In this document: positions 22,975-30,867 of the stretch, one piece after another
Layout of the letters: every line of letters begins with the position of its first letter
Position numbering within the stretch: position 1 is the first letter of the stretch
Made by a program: the position numbers and the translations under genes
Notes under the pieces: generated by a model
The model's input: only the letters and a program-made list of their open reading frames with translations
Databases searched by the model: none
Told to the model about the DNA's origin: nothing
Source: a beta proteobacterium AAP65
Lineage (GTDB): Bacteria > Pseudomonadota > Gammaproteobacteria > Burkholderiales > Burkholderiaceae_C
Length of the DNA stretch: 33,871 bases
Reading direction: 5' to 3'
Assembly: GCA_001295865.1 (NCBI GenBank)
Contig: LJHW01000056.1
Coordinates: 1-33,871 of the forward strand

Positions 22975-24468
22975 ATGTCCGAAGAAAACCAACTCATCAC
23001 CGAACGGCGCGAAAAGCTGCAGGCGCTGCGCGCACAGGCCGCGCAGAACGGCACGGCCGCTTTCCCGAACGACTTCAAGCCGCAGCACCACGCCGCGCCG
23101 CTGCACCAGCGCCACGGCGAAGTGCCCAACGAAGAACTGGAAGCGCAGGCCATCAGCGTTTCGGTGGCCGGCCGCATGATGCTCAAGCGCGTGATGGGCA
23201 AGGCCTGTTTTGCGACGCTGCAAGACGCCAGCGGTCGCATCCAGCTCTACATCACGCAAGACGCCGTCGGCCCCGAACTGCTGGCCGCCTTCAAGCACTG
23301 GGACCTGGGCGACATCGTCGGCTGCGAAGGCACACTCTTCCGCACCAAGACTGGCGAGCTCAGCGTCAAGGCCACGGGCATCCGCCTGCTCACCAAGAGC
23401 CTGCGGCCGCTGCCCGACAAGTTCCACGGCATGGCCGACCAGGAGCAGAAGTACCGCCAGCGCTACGTCGACCTCATCACCGACGAACACGCCCGCGCCC
23501 GCTTCATCGCGCGCAGCAAGGCTGTGTCCAGCATCCGCGGCTACATGGTCGAGCACGGCTTCCTGGAGGTGGAAACGCCGATGCTGCACCCCATCCCCGG
23601 CGGTGCGAACGCCAAGCCCTTCGTGACGCACCACAACGCGCTCGACCAGGAGATGTACCTGCGCATCGCGCCGGAGCTCTACCTCAAGCGCCTGCTGGTG
23701 GGCGGCTTCGAACGTGTGTTCGAGATCAATCGCAACTTCCGCAACGAAGGCATCTCGGTGCGCCACAACCCCGAGTTCACGATGATGGAGTTCTATGCGG
23801 CCTACTGGACGCACCATGATCTGATGGACTTCACCGAGAACGTGTTGCGCCATGCGGCGCGCGCGGCCACCGGCAGCGCCGAGATCAGCTACGCCGGCAA
23901 GCCGGTGGCGCTGCACGAACCTTTCGCGCGCCTGAGCGTGCGGCAGTCGCTGATTGAACACGCAGGCCTGAGCGAAGCCGAGGCCGACGACGCCGACGTG
24001 CTGCGCGCGCGCATCCAGGCCGCCGGTGAAGAAGTGCCCGCGCACTGGGGCCTGGCGCAGCTGCAGTTCGGCCTCTTCGAGGCGGTGGTGGAAGAGAAGC
24101 TCTGGCAGCCCACCTTCATCATCGACTACCCGGTGGAGGTGTCGCCGCTGGCGCGGGCTTCCGACAAGAACCCGGCCATCACCGAACGTTTCGAGCTCTT
24201 CATCACCGGCCGCGAGTTCGGCAACGGCTTCAGCGAATTGAACGACGCCGAAGACCAGGCCGCGCGTTTCCACGCCCAGGTGGCCAACAAGGACGCCGGC
24301 GACGAAGAGGCGATGTTCTTCGACGCCGACTTCATCCGCGCGCTGGAGTACGGCATGCCGCCGGCCGGTGGCTGCGGCATCGGCATCGACCGGCTGATGA
24401 TGCTGATCACCGACAGCCCGAGCATCCGCGACGTGATCCTGTTCCCCGCCTTGCGCCGGGAAGCCTGA
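22975..24468 (+). CDS. lysS: Lysyl-tRNA synthetase, class II
   Basis: A 497-residue class II synthetase of normal length. An N-terminal OB-fold anticodon-binding domain (VAGRMMLKRVMGK onward, about 62-150) is followed by the catalytic domain with KYRQRYVDL, motif 2 FRNEGISVRHNPEFTMMEF near 254-272 and motif 3 GCGIGIDRLMMLITD near 465-480. It charges tRNA-Lys with lysine in the cytoplasm. The ATG at 22975 follows a short leader from the promoter island shared with wbpB. A flavoprotein gene follows after 10 bp and probably shares its transcript. It is a housekeeping gene and marks the right border of the glycan locus. Confidence 0.97.
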   Translation: MSEENQLITERREKLQALRAQAAQNGTAAFPNDFKPQHHAAPLHQRHGEVPNEELEAQAISVSVAGRMMLKRVMGKACFATLQDASGRIQLYITQDAVGPELLAAFKHWDLGDIVGCEGTLFRTKTGELSVKATGIRLLTKSLRPLPDKFHGMADQEQKYRQRYVDLITDEHARARFIARSKAVSSIRGYMVEHGFLEVETPMLHPIPGGANAKPFVTHHNALDQEMYLRIAPELYLKRLLVGGFERVFEINRNFRNEGISVRHNPEFTMMEFYAAYWTHHDLMDFTENVLRHAARAATGSAEISYAGKPVALHEPFARLSVRQSLIEHAGLSEAEADDADVLRARIQAAGEEVPAHWGLAQLQFGLFEAVVEEKLWQPTFIIDYPVEVSPLARASDKNPAITERFELFITGREFGNGFSELNDAEDQAARFHAQVANKDAGDEEAMFFDADFIRALEYGMPPAGGCGIGIDRLMMLITDSPSIRDVILFPALRREA

Positions 24469-24478
24469 AGACAAGGCC

Positions 24479-25054
24479 TTGGACGACGCACGGCGCCCCA
24501 CCGAGCTCGGCGCCGTCCGCACGGCGCTGTGGCAAGAGCTCACGCGCGCGCCGCACGACAAACACCACGAGTGGCGCACGCCGGTGCTGGCCACCGTGGA
24601 CGAAGACGGCCAGGCCGCCGACGCACGCACCGTGGTGCTGCGCGAGGTGGACGCCGCGGCTTCGACCCTGGCGCTTTTCAGCGACGCGCGCGCGGGCAAG
24701 CTGGCGCAGCTGCAGGCGCACCCGGTGGGCACGCTGGTGTTCTGGTCGAAGCGCCTGGGCTGGCAGCTGCGTTTGCGCGTGCAGCTGACGGCACAGACCG
24801 ACGGCCTCGCGGTCAGCTCACGCTGGGCGCGTCTGAAGCTGTCACCCGCGGCACAGGACTACCTGTCACCACTGGCGCCCGGCGCACCGATGGAGGCCGA
24901 TGTGCCCGCACAGGCGCCAGGCGCCGCGGTCGAACGCGGTCACTTCGCGCTGCTGACGGCGCAGGTGCTGTCCAGCGACTGGCTGGAGCTGCACCGTGAG
25001 GGCCACCGGCGCGCCCGCTTCGACCACACGGGCGCACGCTGGCTGGTGCCCTGA
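24479..25054 (+). CDS. Pyridoxamine 5'-phosphate oxidase-like FMN-binding protein
   Basis: A 191-residue split-barrel flavoprotein. TPVLATVDEDG, the RTVVLREVD strand, the FSDARAGKLAQL block and FWSKRLGWQLRLR resemble the PNPOx-like family found beside other Burkholderiales housekeeping genes; FMN binding is expected from the fold. It is shorter than the classic PdxH (about 210-220 residues) and lacks an obvious PdxH C-terminal signature, so a general pyridoxamine-oxidase-like role is the safer label. The only plausible start is TTG at 24479, 10 bp after the lysS stop, with AGG two bases upstream. An intrinsic terminator follows. Confidence 0.8.
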   Translation: MDDARRPTELGAVRTALWQELTRAPHDKHHEWRTPVLATVDEDGQAADARTVVLREVDAAASTLALFSDARAGKLAQLQAHPVGTLVFWSKRLGWQLRLRVQLTAQTDGLAVSSRWARLKLSPAAQDYLSPLAPGAPMEADVPAQAPGAAVERGHFALLTAQVLSSDWLELHREGHRRARFDHTGARWLVP

Positions 25055-25076
25055 AATCCAGGCCCTGAAACGACAC

Positions 25077-25102
25077 AGCGGGCCCTGGGGCCCGCTGCTT
25101 TT
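25077..25102 (+). terminator. Intrinsic terminator after the PNPOx-like gene
   Basis: AGCGGGCCC (25077-25085) pairs with GGGCCCGCT (25088-25096), a near-perfect 9-bp stem with a very tight loop, followed by GCTTTTC. It lies 22 bp after the flavoprotein stop. On the minus strand the bases past the stem read GTGTCGTTT, so it may also stop the convergent small gene. Confidence 0.75.
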
Positions 25103-25127
25103 CATCGGCGCAGGGCCGACAAGGGGT

Positions 25128-25592
25128 TTACTGCTTGCTGGTGTCGCGGCGCTCGGCCACCACCACCGGCTGCACCTTCTCGGCTTCCACCAGGCTGGCG
25201 TAGAAGAAGGGGCCGACCGACTCGCCACCCACGTTGGGCAGGAAAGGCGTGTTGCGGTTGCCAGCGCGCACTTCGGCCATCACCTCGGCGCGGGTGCGCA
25301 GCGACTGGGCCTGGGCGGCCGGGTTGTAGTCGTTGCCGGCGGTGTCCACGGTGGCCATACGCTCGCCGCGCACGACCACGGGCTTGAGCAGCTTTACGCC
25401 GGCCGGGCGGCTGCTGTTGGCGGCCACGGTGGCCGGGGCAGCCTGGCCAGCGACGGCGGCGGGCAGCGCGTGGGTCTGGCCGCTGCTGATGAAGTCGAAG
25501 TCGGCGCCTTCACCGGCGGCGTGGGCGAAGGTGGCCGAGGCCAGGGCAAAAGCGGCGACGGCGGGGTACACGAACATTTGAAGCTTGCGCAT
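25128..25592 (-). CDS. Small secreted protein of unknown function
   Basis: A 154-residue protein with a clear signal peptide: MRKLQMFV, a hydrophobic core (about 8-20) and an AHA-type cleavage site (ATFAHAAGE). The mature part is Ala/Val-rich with a helix TRAEVMAEV near the middle that recalls DUF4148-type secreted proteins of Burkholderiales, though I do not firmly recognise the family. There is no membrane segment after the signal and no cysteine, so it is probably periplasmic or exported. Two ATGs occur in MIMRK; AAGGA touches the first but sits six bases before the second (25592), so I chose the second. The gene is alone between two terminator-like hairpins. Confidence 0.75.
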   Translation of the reverse strand: MRKLQMFVYPAVAAFALASATFAHAAGEGADFDFISSGQTHALPAAVAGQAAPATVAANSSRPAGVKLLKPVVVRGERMATVDTAGNDYNPAAQAQSLRTRAEVMAEVRAGNRNTPFLPNVGGESVGPFFYASLVEAEKVQPVVVAERRDTSKQ

Positions 25593-25747
25593 GATCATTC
25601 CTTGAAAGCATCCGAAAGGGTGTTGGGACCGGCTTCGGTGGATGCAGTACCGGGGTCGTCCTTGGGAATGAACTGTAGAGACTTACCCTAGGTCGAAAAA
25701 CCAGCAGTCTGCGAACGCAACGTTTCAGTAATCGGAATGATCATGCG
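25588..25747. repeat. 14-bp inverted repeat flanking the small gene's upstream region
   Basis: CGCATGATCATTCC at 25588-25601 and its exact complement GGAATGATCATGCG at 25734-25747 face each other 132 bp apart. The first copy contains the tandem start codons and part of the ribosome-binding site of the small secreted protein gene. Its core ATGATCAT is itself palindromic. Confidence 0.8.
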
Positions 25748-25793
25748 GCGACTGGGGCCATGCCGCAGGGCCCGGGGCCCTGCCGGAGCGGCC
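25593..25793 (-). promoter_or_regulatory. Upstream region of the small secreted protein gene
   Basis: This 201-bp gap has lower GC than the flanking genes. On the minus strand TTTTTC and TACAGT are separated by 17 bp near 25674-25702 and may form a weak promoter for the small gene. The stretch also contains the far copy of the inverted repeat and, at its right end, a hairpin after the enoyl-CoA hydratase gene. I see no RNA gene. Confidence 0.35.
25765..25783 (-). terminator. GC-rich hairpin after the enoyl-CoA hydratase gene
   Basis: GCAGGGCC (25765-25772) and GGCCCTGC (25776-25783) form an 8-bp perfect stem with a CGG loop, 10 bp past the stop of the leftward gene. No T-run follows on the minus strand, so it may only slow polymerase or protect the 3' end. 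Confidence 0.35.
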
Positions 25794-26582
25794 TCAGCCG
25801 CGCTGGAACACCGGCGGCCGCTTGGCCATGAAGGCGGCCATGCCTTCGATCTGGTCGGGCGTGCCGAAGAGGCTGTGGAAGACCTGCCGCTCGTAGGCCA
25901 CGCCTTCGGCCAGGCCGCTTTCGAAGGCGCGGTTGACGCAGTCTTTCGCCAGCGCCACGCTGGCAGCGCCCAGGGCGCAGATCACCTCGCCGGCGGCCTG
26001 CGCTTCGGCCAGCAGCTTGTCGGCCGGCACCACCCGGCTCACGAGCCCGGCGCGCTCGGCCTCGGCGGCGTCCATCATGCGGCCGGTGAGCACCAGGTCC
26101 ATGGCCTTGCTCTTGCCCACGGCGCGCGGCAGGCGCTGCGTGCCGCCGGCACCGGGGATGGTGCCGAGCTTGATCTCGGGCTGGCCGAACTTGGCGGTGT
26201 CGGCGGCGATGATGAAGTCGCACATCATCGCCAGCTCGCAGCCGCCGCCCAGCGCGAAGCCGGCCACCGCGGCGATCACAGGCTTGCGGATGCGGCGGAT
26301 GGTCTCCCAGTTGCGGGTGACGAATTGCTGGCGCTGCGCCTCGACGAAGGTCTTGGTGGCCATCACGCCGATGTCGGCACCGGCCGCGAAGGCCTTGTCG
26401 TTGCCGGTGATGACGATGCAGCCCACGCTGTCGTCGGCATCGAAGGCCAGCAGGGCCGCGCCGAGCTGATCCATCAGTTCGTCGTTCAGGGCGTTGTACT
26501 GCTTCGGTCGGTTCAGCGTGACCAAGCCAACCCGGCGATCGGCTTCGCCTAGCAGTGAGGTGAGGATCAGGGCGTCTGCCAT
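25794..26582 (-). CDS. Enoyl-CoA hydratase
   Basis: A 262-residue crotonase-fold enzyme of standard length. The oxyanion-hole region AFAAGADIG (64-72) and both catalytic glutamates, Glu116 in GGGCELAM and Glu136 in FGQPEIKLG, are present, so it should hydrate 2-enoyl-CoA esters in beta-oxidation. The helix RPPVFQRG closes the protein. The start is the ATG at 26582 with GGAG about ten bases upstream; the open frame further upstream is not family sequence. It stands alone, divergent from a conserved hypothetical gene. Paralogues in the crotonase superfamily cannot be fully excluded, but both glutamates favour a true hydratase. Confidence 0.93.
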   Translation of the reverse strand: MADALILTSLLGEADRRVGLVTLNRPKQYNALNDELMDQLGAALLAFDADDSVGCIVITGNDKAFAAGADIGVMATKTFVEAQRQQFVTRNWETIRRIRKPVIAAVAGFALGGGCELAMMCDFIIAADTAKFGQPEIKLGTIPGAGGTQRLPRAVGKSKAMDLVLTGRMMDAAEAERAGLVSRVVPADKLLAEAQAAGEVICALGAASVALAKDCVNRAFESGLAEGVAYERQVFHSLFGTPDQIEGMAAFMAKRPPVFQRG

Positions 26583-26747
26583 CTCTGGGCTCCAGGGGGT
26601 TCGAACAGGAACAAACGGGGGCGCCAGGCCGCGTGAAAGTTGGCGTCCCGGCCCCCACATTCTCAGGCGCCTGCGCGCCGCACCTGTAAGGGCAAGGTAA
26701 GCTGCGCGGCTTGTTCCCCGCCGTCGCAGGCCCGCCTGCGGCTTCGC
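26583..26747. promoter_or_regulatory. Divergent gap between enoyl-CoA hydratase and a conserved hypothetical gene
   Basis: A 165-bp GC-rich spacer that must carry both promoters. GGAG near 26593-26596 (minus) serves the hydratase. TAAGCT (about 26698-26703) on the plus strand is a weak -10 candidate. No strong promoter, hairpin or RNA gene is evident. Confidence 0.3.
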
Positions 26748-27227
26748 ATGCCAACACGCTTCCGCAAGACCGCCAAGGGCCTGGCCGAGATCGAGACACG
26801 CGCACACCGCCTCTCGCCGCGGCTGCGGGCGCTGTTGATCATGGTGGACGGCAAACGCGACCTCGCCGCGCTGGAGGCCTTGGTGCCGCAACAGGCCGAA
26901 GCCGCGCTCACCGAGTTGATGAGCCAGGGCTTCATCGAGGCTGCGGGCGAGACGCCTGCTGCCCCCGCCGCCGCTCCTCCCGCAGCGGCCCCTGCCGCGC
27001 CGCCAGCGCCCAGCCCGGCGCTGGACTTCGAGAAGCTGCGCCGCGAGGCCGTGCGCGCGCTCACCGACATCGCCGGCCCGGCCGCCGAGACCGTGGCCAT
27101 GCGGATGGAAAAGGCCCGCAACGCCGACGAGCTGCGCCCGCTCATCGCGCAGGCGGCGCAGACCGTGGCCAACATGCGCGGGCGCTCGGCGGCAGAGGCT
27201 TACGCCGCGCGGTTCGCGCAGGTCTGA
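26748..27227 (+). CDS. Conserved hypothetical protein with winged-helix-like N-terminus
   Basis: A 159-residue cytoplasmic protein of unknown function. The N-terminal part (FRKTAKGLAEI, then RLRALLIMVDGKRDLAAL) resembles a small helical DNA-binding-like module found in Burkholderiales hypotheticals, then comes a low-complexity Ala/Pro linker (about residues 66-90), then a helical C-terminal part (LDFEKLRREAVRALTDIAG to the end). No membrane segment, cysteine or enzyme motif is visible. ATG at 26748 begins the conserved-looking part; the in-frame region before it is Arg/Pro/Cys-rich and unlikely to be coding. It converges on the DUF3108 gene with a 24-bp gap. Confidence 0.7.
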   Translation: MPTRFRKTAKGLAEIETRAHRLSPRLRALLIMVDGKRDLAALEALVPQQAEAALTELMSQGFIEAAGETPAAPAAAPPAAAPAAPPAPSPALDFEKLRREAVRALTDIAGPAAETVAMRMEKARNADELRPLIAQAAQTVANMRGRSAAEAYAARFAQV

Positions 27228-27251
27228 GGCCCGGGGCGCGCAGCGCCTGCC

Positions 27252-28394
27252 TCACGGGCCGGCGCGTGTCGCTGGCGCCGCCTGCTGCGGCAGGCGTTCC
27301 AAGGCCAAGTCGATCCAGTGCTCGCTGTCCTGCCGCACTTGGATGCGCACCGGCAGGTTCTGCAGGCTGGGCGCCACCCACATCTCGGCCGTGAAGTCGC
27401 CCGGGCGTGCCGGGCGCCGCGGGCGCACATGCACCGCCTCCAGGACGCCGGCCTCGGTGTAGAGCGTCTCGGTGCCCACCACGCCGTAGATCCACGGCTC
27501 CACGCGCCGTGGCAGCGCCAGCGGCATCTCGATGCTGCGGCCCGGTGTCAGCAGGGCCGGCTGCACGGTGAACAACCAGGTCATGTGCACAAACTGGCTC
27601 ACCGCGTCTTGCAGGCCCGCAGGCCGCTGCAGCGTTTCGCCCGTCGGCAGGCGCACCTGCTCGGGCCCCATCTCGATGCGCGTGCGGCGGGGTGGGCGCA
27701 ACACCACCTTCATCTCCATCTCGTAGTGGCGCGGGCTCAGGCCCTCGGTGGTGATCTCGCCCTCGCTGGTTTCACGGCGCGTCATCAGCGGCGCAAAAGA
27801 CGGCCCGACGCTGGCCTCCATCACCACCTGGTAGCGATGGCCCTGACGCAGCCATTCCACGCGCGCCTGCCCTTGCACTGGCCCGCGCGCTTCGCCGGTG
27901 AGGCGGTAGCTGAGCCGGGTGGACGGGGGCCAGTCGAAGGGCGCGGCGCTCGCAGAGGCGGCCGACGCCGGCGCCGCCGCAGTGGCCATGGCCTCACCGG
28001 CGAGGCCGGTGTCGTCCACGCTCGCGGGCTCGGCAGCGACCAGGCTGTCCATCGCCGGGAGCACGATGGCATCGGCCGCAGGCTCGGCCGGCAAAACCGC
28101 AGCCTGGGTCTCGAACATGGGCGCCGAGGCTGCCGGCGCGGCGCCCGGCAGGCGGCGCACACGCGGCGCGGCCGGCGCAGGTGGCGGCCCTGCCGAAGGC
28201 GCAGCAGGCTGCAACTCGGTGACGAAGGCCACCTCGAAACGCTGGCGGGCCGTGTCGGCGGCCCCCGCACCCAGGCGCGTTGGCCACTGCGTGGCCGCCA
28301 GCCACAGGTGCGCCGCCAGCACGGCGGCGCCCAGCACCGCCAACTGGCGCGTGCGCGGCGCCTTCAGGTGCCGGCCGCGCCGATGAAGCAGCAC
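27252..28394 (-). CDS. DUF3108 domain-containing membrane-anchored protein
   Basis: A 380-residue protein with one N-terminal membrane segment (LAVLGAAVLAAHLWLAAT, about 18-35), then a long Ala/Pro-rich, probably disordered, periplasmic stretch to about residue 150, then a DUF3108 domain (LSYRLTGEARG, then YEMEMKV and a final IQVRQDSEHWIDL). DUF3108 proteins are of unknown function and resemble periplasmic lipoprotein-shuttle-like beta folds. The start is the GTG at 28394, which makes the gene overlap the upstream DUF3429 gene by 31 bp; a later start is possible but would cut into the membrane segment. The two genes look co-transcribed. Confidence 0.8.
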   Translation of the reverse strand: MLLHRRGRHLKAPRTRQLAVLGAAVLAAHLWLAATQWPTRLGAGAADTARQRFEVAFVTELQPAAPSAGPPPAPAAPRVRRLPGAAPAASAPMFETQAAVLPAEPAADAIVLPAMDSLVAAEPASVDDTGLAGEAMATAAAPASAASASAAPFDWPPSTRLSYRLTGEARGPVQGQARVEWLRQGHRYQVVMEASVGPSFAPLMTRRETSEGEITTEGLSPRHYEMEMKVVLRPPRRTRIEMGPEQVRLPTGETLQRPAGLQDAVSQFVHMTWLFTVQPALLTPGRSIEMPLALPRRVEPWIYGVVGTETLYTEAGVLEAVHVRPRRPARPGDFTAEMWVAPSLQNLPVRIQVRQDSEHWIDLALERLPQQAAPATRAGP

Positions 28395-28819
28395 AGCGCA
28401 GCCACGGCGCTGAGGCGGAAGCGCAGCGTGAGCCAGCGGGCCACCCCTTCGGCGGGGTACAGACGCCGGTCCACCGCGTAACAGGCCAGCAGCATCACGC
28501 CGTGGATGACCAGCCCCGACCAGGCCGGCATCAACACGGCCGGCCAGGCCACCAGCGAGGGCACCACGCCCCAGACCAGCAGCACCGTGGGCGGCTGTTC
28601 ATGCCGGAAGGCCAGGCCCCAGTGGATGCCGCCGAGAAAACCGAGGATCAGGGCCGCGTAGGCCGACAGCGCCGCCGCCACAAAACCGTGGGCCTCGGGG
28701 TCGCGCACCAGCCACACCAGCAAGGCGCCGACGACAAAGGGGATGAGCCCCGCAGCGCCGAGGCGGCGCGCCTGGACGGGCAGGTCTTGCGGGCTGGGGG
28801 CGAGGGTGGCAGCGCTCAT
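28364..28819 (-). CDS. DUF3429 family membrane protein
   Basis: A 151-residue inner-membrane protein with about five hydrophobic segments. The block ALILGFLGGIHWGLAF (56-71) is the signature of DUF3429, a family of unknown function common in Proteobacteria. The ATG at 28819 is clear. It sits 46 bp after dsbC on the same strand and overlaps the DUF3108 gene by 31 bp, so dsbC, this gene and DUF3108 may form one transcript. Confidence 0.85.
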   Translation of the reverse strand: MSAATLAPSPQDLPVQARRLGAAGLIPFVVGALLVWLVRDPEAHGFVAAALSAYAALILGFLGGIHWGLAFRHEQPPTVLLVWGVVPSLVAWPAVLMPAWSGLVIHGVMLLACYAVDRRLYPAEGVARWLTLRFRLSAVAALCCFIGAAGT

Positions 28820-28865
28820 GGCTTGGTGATGGTGGGCGGCACGCTGACGGCGGGCTGCCGTGGGC

Positions 28866-29609
28866 TCACTTCTTCGCGGCGGCGGCTGTCAGCAGGCGCT
28901 CGACCGCATCGGCCGAGATCGCACCCGGGCGGCGGGTGCCGTCGGTGAAAAACACCGCCGGTGTGCCATTGACACGCTGGCGGGTGCCGAATTCGAGGTT
29001 GCGCTCGATGGCCGCGGTGTCGCAGGCCGCCGCCTTGGCCGGCACCACGCCGTCCAGCATCCAGGCACGCCAGGCCTGGCCGGGGTCTTTGGCGCACAGG
29101 ATGTCGCGCGATTTCGCCACCGAATCCGGCCCCAGGATGGGCAGCAGGAAGGTGTAGATGGTCACGTCCTTCACCGTCGTGAGGTCGCGCTCGAAACGTT
29201 TGCAGTAGCCGCAGTTCGGGTCGACGAACACGGCCATCTTGCGAGCGCCCGTGCCCTGCTTGATGGCGATGGCATCTTTCAGCGGCATCTGCGCCCAGTC
29301 GATGGCCATCAGCTTCTCGATGCGCGCCTGCGTCAGGTCGGTGCGCGTCTTGGTCTCCACCAGCGAGCCGTTGGCGAAGACGAACTCGCCCTTGGCGTCG
29401 CTGTAGATGATCTCGGTGCCGCCGTAGCGCACCTCCCACAGGCCCTCCACCGGCGAACGTGTGATCTCGTCGATCTTGGGCAGGTTGGGCAGGCGTTCGC
29501 TGAGCACCTTGCGGATGGTGGCCTGCACGGCGGCGTCGTTCTGCGAGCAGGCCGTGCCGGCCAGGGCCAGCAGGAGCACGGCGATGAGGGGGCGTAGACG
29601 CAGCATCAT
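28866..29609 (-). CDS. dsbC: Periplasmic thiol:disulfide isomerase DsbC
   Basis: A 247-residue DsbC/DsbG-type isomerase. An N-terminal signal (LIAVLLLALAGTAC) is followed by the small dimerisation domain (about 25-90) and a thioredoxin domain with the active site CGYC near residues 132-135 and the cis-proline loop NGTPAVFF near 214-221. It corrects wrong disulfides in the periplasm. A cysteine at the end of the signal core (GTACSQ) resembles a lipobox but has Gly at -3, so a lipoprotein form is uncertain. I chose the first of two adjacent ATGs (29609 and 29606); no clear ribosome-binding site is visible. Confidence 0.92.
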   Translation of the reverse strand: MMLRLRPLIAVLLLALAGTACSQNDAAVQATIRKVLSERLPNLPKIDEITRSPVEGLWEVRYGGTEIIYSDAKGEFVFANGSLVETKTRTDLTQARIEKLMAIDWAQMPLKDAIAIKQGTGARKMAVFVDPNCGYCKRFERDLTTVKDVTIYTFLLPILGPDSVAKSRDILCAKDPGQAWRAWMLDGVVPAKAAACDTAAIERNLEFGTRQRVNGTPAVFFTDGTRRPGAISADAVERLLTAAAAKK

Positions 29610-29659
29610 GGGTCGGGGGTTCGTCGAGGTTCGAAGAAGTGGGCCAAGTGGCGGGCGCC

Positions 29660-30793
29660 TCAGGCGCCGAGGGCACGGCCCGTGAGCAGGCGCTTCAGCG
29701 GCGACAGCCGGTTGGCGAGCGTGAGGCCCTGGTTGCGCAAGAGTTTCAGCGCCGGCTGTTCGCTGGCGAAGAGGTGCAAGAGCCCGTCGGTCACTTGCGC
29801 CATCGCGCGCACCGGGCCGAGGCGGGCGCGGGCATAGCGGGCCAGCAGGCGCTCGTCGCCCAGCGGCCGCCAGGCTTCGCGCGCGGCCAGCACCTCGGCC
29901 AGCGCCAGCACGTCGCCCAGGCCCAGGTTCAGGCCCTGGCCGGCCAGCGGGTGCACCACGTGCGCGGCGTCGCCCACCAGCACCCAGCCCGGGCCGCTGA
30001 ACTGCTCGGCCTGCGCCAGCATCAGCGGCCACTGCGCACGCGGGCCGGCCAGTTGCAGCGTGCCGGCGGCGCCGGCGGTGGCGTCGTTGAGCAGCGTGGT
30101 GAAAGCGGCATCGTCCAGCGCCATGTGGGCGTCGCTCAAGGCATCGGGCAGCGACCACACCAGGGCCAGGCCGTGGCCGGTGCGGCCTTCGAAGGCGGGC
30201 CGGTCCATCGGCAGCAGCGCCAGCACATCGGGGCAACGGAACCACTGCCGCGCCAGGCCGGCATGCGGCCGGTCCGACAGCAGCCGCGCGGCAATGGCAC
30301 GCTGGCCATAGAGCTGGCGCGGCATCTTCACGCCCAAGGCGGCGCGCGCCGCCGAGGCCTTGCCTTCTGCAAGCACCTGCAGTGCCGCCGGCACCTCGGC
30401 CGCCACAGGCGTGATGTGAGGCGCGAAGCGCACCGCGGCGCGCAGGGCGCGTTCGAGCTCGGCGGTGTCGACGATCCAGGCCAGCTCGGGCAGCGCCTGC
30501 TGCCAGGCGGAAAAATCGATGGCGGCGCCAGGGGCGTCGCCCTGCACGTGCATCTCGTGCACGGCGGTGCGGGCATCGGGCGGCAGCGCGTCCCACACGC
30601 GCAAGGTCTGCAGCAGCTGCACCGAGGCGGCGTTCAGCGCGTAGGCGCGCACATCGCCTTCAGCCGGCTCGGTCAGCACGCCCAGCAAGGCCACGCGCAA
30701 GCCCTGGCGCGACAAGGCCAGCGCCGTGCACAGGCCCACGGCCCCGGTGCCGCGCACCAGCACGTCGTAGGCGGCTTGCTCCTGCTTCTGCAT
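29660..30793 (-). CDS. FAD-dependent UbiH/UbiF-family hydroxylase
   Basis: A 377-residue flavoprotein monooxygenase. The FAD-binding GTGAVG is near residue 15, and the second FAD motif GDAAHVVHPLAGQGLNLG near 271-288 is the strong family mark. Members hydroxylate the aromatic ring of ubiquinone precursors (UbiH, UbiF, UbiI, UbiM types). Which ring position is used cannot be told by eye. The start is the ATG at 30793, six bases after a TACAAT hexamer and without a ribosome-binding site, implying leaderless expression; a TTG farther upstream would lie inside the promoter. It is followed after 50 bp by dsbC on the same strand and is divergent from the MOSC gene. Confidence 0.88.
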   Translation of the reverse strand: MQKQEQAAYDVLVRGTGAVGLCTALALSRQGLRVALLGVLTEPAEGDVRAYALNAASVQLLQTLRVWDALPPDARTAVHEMHVQGDAPGAAIDFSAWQQALPELAWIVDTAELERALRAAVRFAPHITPVAAEVPAALQVLAEGKASAARAALGVKMPRQLYGQRAIAARLLSDRPHAGLARQWFRCPDVLALLPMDRPAFEGRTGHGLALVWSLPDALSDAHMALDDAAFTTLLNDATAGAAGTLQLAGPRAQWPLMLAQAEQFSGPGWVLVGDAAHVVHPLAGQGLNLGLGDVLALAEVLAAREAWRPLGDERLLARYARARLGPVRAMAQVTDGLLHLFASEQPALKLLRNQGLTLANRLSPLKRLLTGRALGA

Positions 30794-30799
30794 CCAAGG

Positions 30800-30826
30800 A
30801 TTGTAGGCAGCGCCCTGCCGGCACAA
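30800..30826 (-). promoter_or_regulatory. Leaderless-type promoter of the UbiH-like gene
   Basis: On the minus strand TTGTGC (30826-30821) and TACAAT (30805-30800) are separated by 15 bp, slightly short, and the ATG follows the -10 by six bases, where transcription would start. No ribosome-binding site is present. Confidence 0.5.
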
Positions 30827-30867
30827 TGCCGCGCCACGAGAGCCCCTGCCGCCCGCCGAGAACGCCC

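Noticed and set aside
22975..24468. Possible tRNA-Lys or T-box-like regulation near lysS
   Set aside because: The leader before lysS is only about 50-75 nt with no cloverleaf, T-box or long stem; no tRNA gene is visible in the window.
25737..26552. Plus-strand frame starting at the distal inverted-repeat arm (MIMRR...)
   Set aside because: It is antisense to the enoyl-CoA hydratase gene, which has all its catalytic residues, and its product has no signal peptide or domain; only the start-like repeat itself is of interest.
29560..29609. Lipoprotein signal in DsbC
   Set aside because: The cysteine follows GTA, so the -3 position is Gly in place of Leu/Val/Ile; an ordinary signal peptidase I site is at least as likely.
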